Both the position numbers and the translations under genes were made by a program. Below, piece after piece: positions 8,553 to 17,834 of a DNA stretch of 64,000 nt. This DNA is from Candidatus Saccharimonadota bacterium. Its GTDB lineage: Bacteria > Patescibacteriota > Saccharimonadia > Saccharimonadales > UBA4665. The notes under the pieces were generated by a model. That model saw nothing but the letters and a program-made list of their open reading frames with translations, was not told the DNA's origin and searched no databases. The stretch is from positions 1-64,000 of the forward strand of contig DAHXLE010000025.1 of the NCBI GenBank assembly GCA_027371825.1, in the 5' to 3' direction. Each line of letters starts with the position of its first letter. Position 1 is the first letter of the stretch.

Positions 8553-11036
8553 ATGTTGCCACCATCACCAGATTTTCAAGAATTTTTAAATCATCTTACT
8601 AACAACGCGTTAAGTAGTTTAAAACATGCCGATTTGATAGCGCGCGGTACGGGAAGCGCATATATCGGTACAGAGCACTTACTGCTTGGTGTTTTAGCTC
8701 AGAGCTCCAGTATGGCTGCTAAGATACTTGAAGATGCCGGTGTTGATTTAGAAAGAGCTCGGAATGCATTAAACCTAGCCCCTAAGACGCTAGTTATTGA
8801 CATGGGCGCTAAAGGCTTGAGTGAAGCTGCCAAGTTTACTTTACGAACAGCTTATGATGTTGCGCAGGACTATAATCAGGATGTTTGTGGAACAGAACAT
8901 ATTCTCTACAGCATTCTAACTCAAAAAAACGCTCGTGCCACGTCTTTACTTAGGGATATGAGCGTTAATATAGATGCTTTAATTAAGCAACTAGAGGAAT
9001 TCTTGAACAGGCAACAATTTGAAGAAAGCGGTGTAGGTTCGAAGCAGAGGCGACGAACCGGCGAAGGAGGAGGCCATAAAACAGCTCTGGACTTTTTTGG
9101 TAGTGACTTGACCGCTCAAGCTCGCGCCGGAAAACTTGACCCGGTCGTTGCTCGAGACGAACAGACAAAGCGACTAATCACCATACTCAACAGGCGAACA
9201 AAGAATAATCCCGTATTGATCGGAGAACCCGGAGTCGGCAAGACTGCAATAGTCGAAGGGCTAGCGCAGCGTATTATTAACGAAGATGTCCCGGACAATC
9301 TTTTAGACAAACGGATTGTGATGATAGACTTAGCTGCCATGATAGCGGGCACCAAGTATCGTGGTGAATTCGAAGAAAGGCTGAAAAAAGTCATAACCGA
9401 ACTTGAGGGCAACGACCGAGTGATAGCTTTTATAGATGAATTACACCTTATAGTTGGAGCAGGTGCCGCAGAGGGTGCGATGGATGCCGGGAACATTTTA
9501 AAGCCGGCCTTAGCTCGCGGTAAAATGCGAGTTATAGGGGCTACGACAACTACCGAATATACCAAGCATATCGAGAAAGATGCCGCCTTGGAGCGAAGAT
9601 TTCAGCCGATTCAAGTGCCGGAAGCGACGGTCCCAGAAACCGTTGCAATATTAAAAGGTCTGAAGAGGCATTACGAAGAATTTCACAGAGTCAAAATACC
9701 CGATGACGTCGTAGAGGATATCGTGAATCTATCGAAAAGATATATAACGGATAGATTTATGCCCGACAAAGCCATAGATCTATTGGACGAGACCGCCGCA
9801 CATCTTAGAGTAGAGAAAGGCAAGACTTCTCCGGAAGTTAGGAGACTTCAAAAGGAACTCAAATTACTCAATATACAGATCGATGAAGCAGTAGACTCGG
9901 AAGATTACGAGAAAGCAGCAAAATATAAGACTGTCGCCAGCCAGGTCAGTGAAAATCTAAATAAGCTCAAGCAAAGTTTTAAAAACTCCAAACAATTAGC
10001 AATGACCGCAGGCGATGTTGCGTTGGTTGTGTCCAGAATAAGCGGAGTGCCGGCAACGAAAGTTATCCGTAGCGAGGCTAAGTATTTAATTAACCTAGAG
10101 AAACGGCTTAGTCGGTTTGTTATAGGCCAAGATGAGGCAGTCGAAGCAGTTTCGAGAGCAGTTAGACGAAATCGATCCGGTGTAAGTAACGAAAATCGTC
10201 CGATCGGTTCATTCATATTCTTAGGACCTACCGGAGTTGGGAAAACCGAATTAGCACGGGTTTTGGCGCGCGAATTCTTTGGAAGTGACGAAGCGCTGAT
10301 CAAAATAGACATGAGTGAATTTGGTGAGCATCATAACGTCTCCAGGCTCGTAGGAGCTCCTGCCGGTTACGTAGGATATGATGATGGCGGTCAGCTCACC
10401 GATAAAATACGTCGTCAGCCATATAGTCTGGTGTTGTTCGATGAGATCGAAAAAGCGCACCCCGACGTTTTCAATATGCTCCTACAAATACTTGAGGATG
10501 GATATATCACAGACGCCAAAGGCAGAAGAATAGACTTTACAAACACTATAGTGATCATGACAAGTAATATCGGAGCGGATAAGCTACAGAAAGAAGCTAG
10601 TCTTGGGTTTCAGGCAGTTAATACTAATGACTTAAAAGACCTAGACAAGTTACATGAAGACAATAAGGGCAAAGTATTGGACGAGCTTAAGAAACAAATG
10701 AGACCCGAATTGTTAAACAGAATCGATAAAATTGTCGTCTTCCGGGCTCTTACTAAGCAAGACATTTTTCATATTATCGACCTGCAAGCAGATGAACTTA
10801 GGAATAGATTACGAAAACAGGGCATAGGGCTCAAGATTTCACTAAGTGCTAAAGATTATCTTCTAGAGCACGGCTATGATGCTCATAATGGCGTGAGACC
10901 GCTTAGAAGACTAATCCAGGATACAATCGAAGATTACGTTGCTATGGAACTGTTAAAAGAGAAATTCACTAAGGGAAATATATTACAAATAAGCACTAAA
11001 AACAAAGAGTTAGAATACCAAACGGTAGACGAATAG
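8553..11036 (+). CDS. clpC: ClpC-type AAA+ unfoldase, subunit of Clp protease
   Basis: An 827-aa class I Clp/Hsp100 ATPase that unfolds substrates and feeds them to ClpP. It has a double Clp N-domain (residues 1-150), first AAA module with Walker A GEPGVGKT near 224-231, a UVR-type middle segment near 441-469 (DSEDYEKAAKYK), and second AAA module with GPTGVGKT near 559-566. The UVR motif separates it from ClpA, and the short middle domain from ClpB. No mcsA, mcsB or ctsR lies alongside; control is by the CIRCE site upstream. Its partner clpP is at 31.2 kb. A GGAG site precedes the ATG, and the leader is about 130 nt long. Confidence 0.93.
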   Translation: MLPPSPDFQEFLNHLTNNALSSLKHADLIARGTGSAYIGTEHLLLGVLAQSSSMAAKILEDAGVDLERARNALNLAPKTLVIDMGAKGLSEAAKFTLRTAYDVAQDYNQDVCGTEHILYSILTQKNARATSLLRDMSVNIDALIKQLEEFLNRQQFEESGVGSKQRRRTGEGGGHKTALDFFGSDLTAQARAGKLDPVVARDEQTKRLITILNRRTKNNPVLIGEPGVGKTAIVEGLAQRIINEDVPDNLLDKRIVMIDLAAMIAGTKYRGEFEERLKKVITELEGNDRVIAFIDELHLIVGAGAAEGAMDAGNILKPALARGKMRVIGATTTTEYTKHIEKDAALERRFQPIQVPEATVPETVAILKGLKRHYEEFHRVKIPDDVVEDIVNLSKRYITDRFMPDKAIDLLDETAAHLRVEKGKTSPEVRRLQKELKLLNIQIDEAVDSEDYEKAAKYKTVASQVSENLNKLKQSFKNSKQLAMTAGDVALVVSRISGVPATKVIRSEAKYLINLEKRLSRFVIGQDEAVEAVSRAVRRNRSGVSNENRPIGSFIFLGPTGVGKTELARVLAREFFGSDEALIKIDMSEFGEHHNVSRLVGAPAGYVGYDDGGQLTDKIRRQPYSLVLFDEIEKAHPDVFNMLLQILEDGYITDAKGRRIDFTNTIVIMTSNIGADKLQKEASLGFQAVNTNDLKDLDKLHEDNKGKVLDELKKQMRPELLNRIDKIVVFRALTKQDIFHIIDLQADELRNRLRKQGIGLKISLSAKDYLLEHGYDAHNGVRPLRRLIQDTIEDYVAMELLKEKFTKGNILQISTKNKELEYQTVDE

Positions 11037-11139
11037 AAGTAAGTTATTTAAATCGTCCGGGATTGATGAGGCATTGCCTCTCGGGTAACCAGAATATCAA
11101 ACGACGAATATTAATATAGGTCTGTTAAACTAGCTATAT

Positions 11140-12495
11140 ATGGTAAGAAGACCGACTGTTAGGTATGTCTGCTCTAGTTGCGGCGCAACCAGTTCTGCAT
11201 GGGCCGGACGATGTGCGGTCTGTGGTGAATGGAATACTTTAACAGAAGAAGCCGTCATAGATGACGCATCGATCGCGAATCCGGGCGCATCGGGTCATAA
11301 GTTAAAGTTTAATACTATATCAGCTACTTCGGGTAAAAGCGTCAAACGGCTTAAGACTGATATCGCTCAAATAGACGATGTTTTAGGGGGAGGCATCGTC
11401 TCCGGTAGCATAACCCTAATCGCCGGTCAGCCTGGAGCGGGCAAAAGTACTTTGCTATTACAAATTGCTAGCTCTGTTGCTAGGTCAGCGTCGGTTATAT
11501 ATGTTAGCGGCGAAGAGTCGACCGGACAAGTCGGGTTAAGGGCGCAACGCCTTAACACTCTAGAGTCAAAACTAAAATTGGCTACATCGACATCAGCCGA
11601 TGATATTGCCGCTACAGTGAAATCCGGAGAGTTTTCGTTGGTAATTGTCGATTCAATCCAAACAATAGCATGTCATCACATCAACTCGGCACCCGGTACT
11701 ATATCTCAAATATCGGGCTCCACTCAGTTGATAATGTCAGCCGCTAAACTGAGTAATACTGCCGTAATAATTGTGGGCCACGTTACCAAAGAGGGCGCCA
11801 TTGCCGGTCCCAAAATACTCGAACATATCGTTGACGTGGTACTACAGTTGGAGGGTGAACGATACGGCGGGTTTAAACTCGTTAGATCAACAAAGAATAG
11901 GTACGGTTCAACTAACGAGGTGGCCATACTTGAAATGTCCGACCTTGGCCTACGTCCTGTTGATAATCCATCGGCGGCTCTTTTGGCTGAGAGGCAAATC
12001 TGCGATGGCTCAGTAATATTGGCCACTATAGAGGGTTCACGGCCGCTACTGGTTGAGGTACAAGCACTAGTTAACCCGACTAATTACGGTATCCCGAAAC
12101 GGGCAGCCAGCGGAATAGACATCAATAGAGTTAACCTACTGATAGCTATGCTTGAAAAACGCACTAAACTTAATCTTGCTAACTCCGATATATATATCAA
12201 TATTGTTGGCGGGTTACGAATATCGGAGCCAGCTGCTGATCTTGCAATCTGCATGGCCATTGGTTCGGCTGCTAAGGCGTTGAAACTAAAGGAGAATGCT
12301 GTTGTGTTTGGAGAAGTAGGGCTGTCGGGTGAAGTCAGACATGTCCCGTTTATCGACAAACGAATTCAAGAAGCTAAGAAATTAGGGATCGATATTGCTA
12401 TTGGTCCGATTATACGAACAGGCAAGCAACCCGCAAATCTTGATAGCGTATCAGACGTGCGGACTGCTCTTAATAAGTATTTAAAAACCGATTAG
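11140..12495 (+). CDS. radA: DNA repair protein RadA (Sms)
   Basis: A 451-aa RadA, a RecA-related helicase that promotes branch migration in homologous recombination. The N-terminal zinc finger is intact (C11, C14, C25, C28), Walker A GQPGAGKST is at 96-104, the RadA-specific KNRYG motif is near 252, and the C-terminal 150 residues are the Lon protease-like domain. The first codons (ATG at 11140) begin the zinc finger directly. TAAACT at 11126-11131 could be a -10 for a near-leaderless transcript, but there is no convincing -35. It converges on the PBP gene with 26 nt between stops. Confidence 0.96.
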   Translation: MVRRPTVRYVCSSCGATSSAWAGRCAVCGEWNTLTEEAVIDDASIANPGASGHKLKFNTISATSGKSVKRLKTDIAQIDDVLGGGIVSGSITLIAGQPGAGKSTLLLQIASSVARSASVIYVSGEESTGQVGLRAQRLNTLESKLKLATSTSADDIAATVKSGEFSLVIVDSIQTIACHHINSAPGTISQISGSTQLIMSAAKLSNTAVIIVGHVTKEGAIAGPKILEHIVDVVLQLEGERYGGFKLVRSTKNRYGSTNEVAILEMSDLGLRPVDNPSAALLAERQICDGSVILATIEGSRPLLVEVQALVNPTNYGIPKRAASGIDINRVNLLIAMLEKRTKLNLANSDIYINIVGGLRISEPAADLAICMAIGSAAKALKLKENAVVFGEVGLSGEVRHVPFIDKRIQEAKKLGIDIAIGPIIRTGKQPANLDSVSDVRTALNKYLKTD

Positions 12496-12521
12496 CCATA
12501 TCCCGGCTTCCGATAAACTAT

Positions 12522-15500
12522 CTAAGAAGGACTGGATCCGGTGTTAGAGCCGGTGTTTGTGCTGCTCCCGTTACCGGTAGTCTTGGTGGGGTTGTTAGCG
12601 GGACTTGCTACGACTGTGTAAGATTGTGAAGTTGCTGAATACAGTGCATTATCGACTACTTGGACAGAAATCTTCGCAGGTGTTGAGGTAGGAATGTAGG
12701 TAAACGGGTTAACAGAATACGGACTGTTATAGCTTATTGTCTGTGGCGTTCCGTACACTTGGCCATTGACGAGTAAACTGACGGTAATGGGATAGCGGTT
12801 ATACGGAGACGTACCTTCGGTTTGAGCTGGCGGCGGAGAAGACCCCATCACGACTTGTATCGCACAACTTCCGCTGGGGCACGTATAGTAGTTGCTATTA
12901 GTCGGATCCGTTACCGTACCGTTTGTCGATGAATCGTCGACAGTAATAGTCGGCGCCTGAATGGGCGGATCACTACAGCTGTGGACATTATCCGTACTTG
13001 TCGGCAGTGATGATGTCGTAGTCTGTCCTAATGGCCAAAATATATCAATAGAGAAAGTGTTATTATTAGAAGCCGTCATAACCTCTTTTGCCAGCGCCGG
13101 AGTACAATTGGTTGCTAGATTACCGGATATCTTATCTATGGTTTCTGATTGTGTAGCACTTCCGTAAGCGGCTTTACCTTTGTACCAGGCAGGGTAAAGG
13201 TCGGTGCTTGGCCCGGGTACTTCGGCTCCATAACCCGGTGAAATACGTTGGACGAACGCCGGTAAGACTTTAACATCTGATGGCTGTACCCAATTTATCG
13301 GTTTTGTATGTAATGCATTTAATGCTTGCTCCATCCAAGTTCTAGTCAGAGGCTCTGTAATATCCTCGAAATGTCCTTCAATGAGAGGTTGTGCCAAGGT
13401 GTGATACCCCGCAAACCCTATAACGGCGTATTGCGTACTCCAAGCAGTCATTAATCCATTGTAATTCTGGTTTTCAGTTCCGGTCTTGACGGCTATATCC
13501 CACCCATTATAATTCTGAAATTTCTGATACGGTAGAAGATAGGTCGCTCTCGGGTCATCTAACATGTTATTCACTATATAAGCGCTATCAGGGTTATACA
13601 CCTGAGTACCTTTAGGCTGCGTCCAGTTATATACAACCTTACCGGACGAGTTTATGATCTTTAAAATGTATGTTTGAGGAATTTCCGAGCCTAACCTTGC
13701 CAGAGTTACGTCTCCGTTAACTTCTTGGTCGATGGCTATATCTCCGCTTCCAAGCGCCGCTGAACCATAACATTGAGTCATTTGAGCTGCGGTGGCCGTC
13801 TCAACATTCACTCCTGGCTGATAACAAGCATAGGCGTTTTTTGTACCGATTGCTTGGTTGGCGGTGTCGATCCACTTATTAACCGATGCCGTGTAGTCAG
13901 GGCTCTTATCATTCGGTACAACTTCGTATGATGCCTTTACCGCCGGTACATTACGTGATCCAGCCAGGGCGTAACGTAAAGTTTCTGGTCCCGGATATAT
14001 GAAGTTATCATCCCAAAGACAATTTCCACCGTTGCTCGTGAGTGTTGGTCGTGCTTTGTTGGTGCACGGATAACCCGGTATAGGCCCTTGCGTGTCGTAT
14101 AGCACGGAACCGGCACCGACATCGGTATTGTTTTGTATCAGTTCGGCATAGAGAAACGGTTTCATACTTGATCCAGGGGAAATGTTGGTATTGGCATAAT
14201 TTATTTGACCATCAATAGGGTTTGAGAAATTCTCGCCTCCAACCTCAGCAACGACTTGACCGGTTTGAACATTCTCCGCAACCATAGCCTCTTCATCTCC
14301 ATTAACGGCAGCGACATTAGCGATATTAGCGGCTACGTCTTTTTCGGCATCTGCCTGCAATGATGTGTTGAGTGTGGTTATAACCTTCCAGCCTCCTCGA
14401 TTAACCGTGGCAGCGCCATACTCGTTCTCGAGCTGTTGTTTTGCGGCTAGCACGAAATACGGAGCTTGTATGCCGGCATACTTGGTTTGTAGCTGATGAA
14501 CCTCGGAAAGTACGTTAACTTTTATAGCAGCGTTGGCCTGGGCTTGTGTGATATATCCCTGGATAGCCATTTGGTTAAGAATATAGTTTTTCCTTGCTAA
14601 AAGAGCCTGCTGACCGAATTCATCGGTACTTGCCGCCGGATTGTACTGTGGACTGCTAAAAGGCGAATAGTAAGTGGGGGCTTGCGGAATAGCTGCTAAC
14701 ATCGCCGATTGTGCCAGGGTCAGCTGAGATGCATCCTCGCCGAAGTAGTCGCGGGCAGCTGCTTCAACTCCGTAATCAACGCCGCCATAAGGAGCAACGT
14801 TTAAATAACCCGTTAAGATAGTGTTTTTAGAATATTCACGCCCTAGGTCAACGGCTAAAATTATCTCCTTGATTTTAGTACTTACGGATCGATTACCGTC
14901 CCAGTTTTCGTTTAATTTGACTACTTGCTCGGTGATTGTCGACGCCCCCTGTAATCCGCTACCTCCAAAAAGATCATGTAATCCGGCTCGAACAATTCCG
15001 CTCACACTAAAAGCTCCTTCGTGGTAGAAATTCTTATCCTCAATAGCGACGGTTGCTTCCCTTACGTATTTAGACATCTGATTACCCGGAATGGCTACCC
15101 GCTTCACCGCGCTATAATCTTGCCACAGAACAGTCTGTCCGGTGCTGTCGTAATAAGTAATGCTTCCCCCTAAATTACCACCGGATATATCGACTAGTTT
15201 AGGCAAATCTTTTCTAAAGTAAGCAAACAGACCGATAGATAAGACAAACAAAAACACAATTCCGATGCCAGTTATCTTAAGGCCCATAATCAAACCGTCT
15301 CGACTAAACCAATAAGCCATCAGGCGTCGGGGCTCGAGTCTATAGATTAAGCGCTTAACTCTACCTTTTGGTAAAGCCGCCAGTCGATTAGCCTTGCGTC
15401 TTGCCCTGGCATCTTTTCTTGCCAGCAAACTACCGCCCAGGTTTTGATTAACCTTAGGCCCATTGCCATGGCTATTAAGTGTAGCGGCACTCCTTCTGCT

Positions 15501-15533
15501 GCGGGTAGAGTGCTTTTTTGTGTCGCTACTCAT
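12522..15533 (-). CDS. Class A penicillin-binding protein (PBP1A type)
   Basis: A 1003-aa bifunctional peptidoglycan synthase. A basic cytoplasmic tail of 84 residues leads to one membrane segment (about 85-106). The GT51 transglycosylase domain has the catalytic EDKNFYHEGAF block (165-175) and QGASTITEQVVK (195-206). The transpeptidase domain has the active-site SSMK (S455 and K458), SRN near 524 and KTGT near 681. The last 200 residues form an Ig-like extension ending in a Ser/Thr/Asn-rich low-complexity tail, probably wall-associated. It shows that the cell makes its own cross-linked peptidoglycan. Confidence 0.95.
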   Translation of the reverse strand: MSSDTKKHSTRSRRSAATLNSHGNGPKVNQNLGGSLLARKDARARRKANRLAALPKGRVKRLIYRLEPRRLMAYWFSRDGLIMGLKITGIGIVFLFVLSIGLFAYFRKDLPKLVDISGGNLGGSITYYDSTGQTVLWQDYSAVKRVAIPGNQMSKYVREATVAIEDKNFYHEGAFSVSGIVRAGLHDLFGGSGLQGASTITEQVVKLNENWDGNRSVSTKIKEIILAVDLGREYSKNTILTGYLNVAPYGGVDYGVEAAARDYFGEDASQLTLAQSAMLAAIPQAPTYYSPFSSPQYNPAASTDEFGQQALLARKNYILNQMAIQGYITQAQANAAIKVNVLSEVHQLQTKYAGIQAPYFVLAAKQQLENEYGAATVNRGGWKVITTLNTSLQADAEKDVAANIANVAAVNGDEEAMVAENVQTGQVVAEVGGENFSNPIDGQINYANTNISPGSSMKPFLYAELIQNNTDVGAGSVLYDTQGPIPGYPCTNKARPTLTSNGGNCLWDDNFIYPGPETLRYALAGSRNVPAVKASYEVVPNDKSPDYTASVNKWIDTANQAIGTKNAYACYQPGVNVETATAAQMTQCYGSAALGSGDIAIDQEVNGDVTLARLGSEIPQTYILKIINSSGKVVYNWTQPKGTQVYNPDSAYIVNNMLDDPRATYLLPYQKFQNYNGWDIAVKTGTENQNYNGLMTAWSTQYAVIGFAGYHTLAQPLIEGHFEDITEPLTRTWMEQALNALHTKPINWVQPSDVKVLPAFVQRISPGYGAEVPGPSTDLYPAWYKGKAAYGSATQSETIDKISGNLATNCTPALAKEVMTASNNNTFSIDIFWPLGQTTTSSLPTSTDNVHSCSDPPIQAPTITVDDSSTNGTVTDPTNSNYYTCPSGSCAIQVVMGSSPPPAQTEGTSPYNRYPITVSLLVNGQVYGTPQTISYNSPYSVNPFTYIPTSTPAKISVQVVDNALYSATSQSYTVVASPANNPTKTTGNGSSTNTGSNTGSSPS

Positions 15534-15756
15534 AAATCGATTGAAGATCCAATGCTCTTTCGCTTCATAATAAGTAAGTAGTATTATATCAAACTAATCG
15601 GCTATTAAACTACTATTTTGCTATTGCTTTTCTCAGGTAAAACGCAGCATTCTAACGCGCATCAGGTAACAAATATACAATAAATGAAGTTAGTAGGATA
15701 AAATACTTAGGTATAATAATTAATTAGTGGATACATAATAATAAGGACTGGAATAT

Positions 15757-16974
15757 ATGACTCTTACCGAGGAACTGGAGTTTAGAGGCTTCACAAACCA
15801 GTGTACGTATCGAGATTTAACGGTACTAAATAATGAAAAGTTAACTTTCTATTGGGGAGTAGACCCCAGCGCCGACTCGATGACTATTGGTAATTTAGCC
15901 GCAGCAATGGTGGTCAAGTGCTTCTTAAAACATGGACATAAGGCTGTACTGCTAATAGGAGGAGCGACCGGCCTTATTGGCGACCCGGACGGAAAAACCG
16001 ATGAACGAACGGTAAAGCCTTTAAAAGAAGTCAGACACAACGCAGAAGCCATCAAGAAACAGTATTCTGACCTATTCGACGGAATGGATTTCACGGTAGT
16101 CGATAATTATGACTGGTGTAAAAACTTAAATTATTTGAGTTTTTTAAGAGATATAGGCAAACACGTACCAATGCGACAGATGCTAGCTAGAGAATTCGTC
16201 CAGGATAGATTGAGTGAGACAGGCAATGGAATCAGTTATGCTGAATTCAGCTATGTATTAATCCAGGCATACGATTTTTTACATCTTTTTAATAATTACG
16301 GTGTTACGCTACAGCTTTGCGGTAGCGACCAGTGGGGCAACTCAATAGCCGGAGTAGATCTTATTAGAAGAATATTAGGAAAAGTCGTTAACGTCTACAG
16401 CACTCCTCTAGTAGTGAACAAGCAGAGTGGCAAGAAATTTGGAAAAACGGAGGACGGTGCCGTCTGGTTGGATAAGACCAAAACATCGCCGGATAGTTTT
16501 TACCAATTCTGGATTAATTTAGATGATGATTCGGCCAGTGAATACTTTAAAATTTATACTGAGTTTAGCGTATCGGAAACTAAAGAAGTTTTAGATGAGT
16601 TTAATCGTGACAGGTCAAACAGAAAAGCACAAAAAGTATTGGCATATGAAGTAACAAAACTGGTGCATGGCGTGGATGAGGCAGAAGCTGCCCGGATACA
16701 TGCCGAAGGTTTATCCAGTCAAAATATGGACCCCAATGGCTTAGAGTCGTTTAAAGTTACCGCCGGCAGTGAAATTACCCAAATCCTGATCAGTAGCGGG
16801 TTGGTAAAGTCTAAAACCGAGGCAAGACGCCTTTTAAACAGCGGCGGCATTTATCTCAATGGCAGTAAAGTATCGAAGGAATATTTACAGACGGAAGATT
16901 TCAAGGACAAAAAAGCCATACTAAGACGCGGTAAAACTCTCAAGAATACTGTCATTCTCGAGCAGGAACAATAA
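15757..16974 (+). CDS. tyrS: Tyrosyl-tRNA synthetase
   Basis: A 405-aa class I synthetase that charges tRNA-Tyr. The HIGH-like element is MTIGNL near residues 42-47, the KMSKS-like loop is KKFGKT near 226-231, and an RNA-binding S4 domain occupies roughly 345-400. The start is supported by the AAGGACTGG ribosome site upstream. A TATAAT box lies at 15712-15717. No T-box leader or specifier stem is seen. Its substrate tRNA-Tyr is encoded at 63.4 kb. Confidence 0.96.
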   Translation: MTLTEELEFRGFTNQCTYRDLTVLNNEKLTFYWGVDPSADSMTIGNLAAAMVVKCFLKHGHKAVLLIGGATGLIGDPDGKTDERTVKPLKEVRHNAEAIKKQYSDLFDGMDFTVVDNYDWCKNLNYLSFLRDIGKHVPMRQMLAREFVQDRLSETGNGISYAEFSYVLIQAYDFLHLFNNYGVTLQLCGSDQWGNSIAGVDLIRRILGKVVNVYSTPLVVNKQSGKKFGKTEDGAVWLDKTKTSPDSFYQFWINLDDDSASEYFKIYTEFSVSETKEVLDEFNRDRSNRKAQKVLAYEVTKLVHGVDEAEAARIHAEGLSSQNMDPNGLESFKVTAGSEITQILISSGLVKSKTEARRLLNSGGIYLNGSKVSKEYLQTEDFKDKKAILRRGKTLKNTVILEQEQ

Positions 16975-16981
16975 CATCGTC

Positions 16982-17010
16982 TTGCAAGAGCACCGATAGT
17001 TCACTATAGT
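16982..17010 (+). promoter_or_regulatory. Leaderless promoter for methyltransferase gene
   Basis: TTGCAA (16982-16987), a 17-bp spacer and TATAGT (17005-17010). Initiation near 17018 coincides with the second in-frame ATG (17019), which sets the start of the downstream gene. Confidence 0.55.
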
Positions 17011-17018
17011 CTATGAAG

Positions 17019-17789
17019 ATGTCGAGCAACAATACGTTTAACAAAAAAGCCGATCAATATAACGACCCTAAGCATAACTACATGGATTATTGGCATGGTC
17101 GTGACTACGAGCATGAAGCTGAGGTGATGGCCATCAAAAGACTATTAAAAAATCAACACTTTGCAACAGCCGTGGATCTCGGTGGTGGGTACGGTCGCCT
17201 TAGCGTTCTTATATCCGAGTATGCCGACAAGGTAATATTGGCAGAGCCTAGCTCTCAACAGCTTGATATGGCCAAGGAGTATCTTAAAGATAAAAAGAAT
17301 ATAACCAGGGTCCTCGCTCAGGCGGATAACCTGGAGTTTAAGAGCGGGTCAATCGATCTTTTGGTCATGGTGAGAGTCATGCATCATTTGCCCGACCCGC
17401 AGCGTGAGTTAAAACAGATCGCAAGAGTACTCGCGCCTAACGGTACGGCAATTATAGAGGTAGCCAACTTTGCTCATGCTCGTAACCGCTTAAAATATAT
17501 TTTAAAGGGTAAAACAATGCCGACAGAGCCGGTTGATATCAGATCGGACAAAAATAAAAATAGTAAGGAAGTTGCTTTTGTTAATCACAATCCTCATACC
17601 GTCATGAAGCAGTTGGACGCAGCAGGACTGCATGTCGAACGTATTTTATCGGTTTCCAATCTCAGAAGTCCTGGTTTAAAAAAACTGGTGCCACACAATG
17701 TATTGCTAGGAATTGAGGGAATACTTCAACCAACGTTATCAAAAACATTCTTTGGACCCAGTATTTTCTTCTTAGTAAAAAAAGCCTGA
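17019..17789 (+). CDS. Class I SAM-dependent methyltransferase
   Basis: A 256-aa Rossmann-fold methyltransferase of the UbiE/Methyltransf_11 type. Motif I is VDLGGGYGR near residues 52-60, followed by an acidic residue at the end of strand 2 (LAEPS) and the post-motif block MHHLPDPQRELKQIARVL. The substrate is not evident. The frame has an ATG at 17013, but the promoter geometry makes 17019 (MSSNNTF) the likelier start. It lies between tyrS and recG, in the same direction as both. Confidence 0.8.
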   Translation: MSSNNTFNKKADQYNDPKHNYMDYWHGRDYEHEAEVMAIKRLLKNQHFATAVDLGGGYGRLSVLISEYADKVILAEPSSQQLDMAKEYLKDKKNITRVLAQADNLEFKSGSIDLLVMVRVMHHLPDPQRELKQIARVLAPNGTAIIEVANFAHARNRLKYILKGKTMPTEPVDIRSDKNKNSKEVAFVNHNPHTVMKQLDAAGLHVERILSVSNLRSPGLKKLVPHNVLLGIEGILQPTLSKTFFGPSIFFLVKKA

Positions 17790-17834
17790 TAACAGGGTAG
17801 TTTGTATTTTAAGTTGTCTCGGTAGTCTTATACT

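Noticed and set aside
12522-15533. Plus-strand frames inside the PBP gene (for example near 12961 and 14821)
   Set aside because: They run antisense to clearly conserved PBP motifs and have no features of their own.
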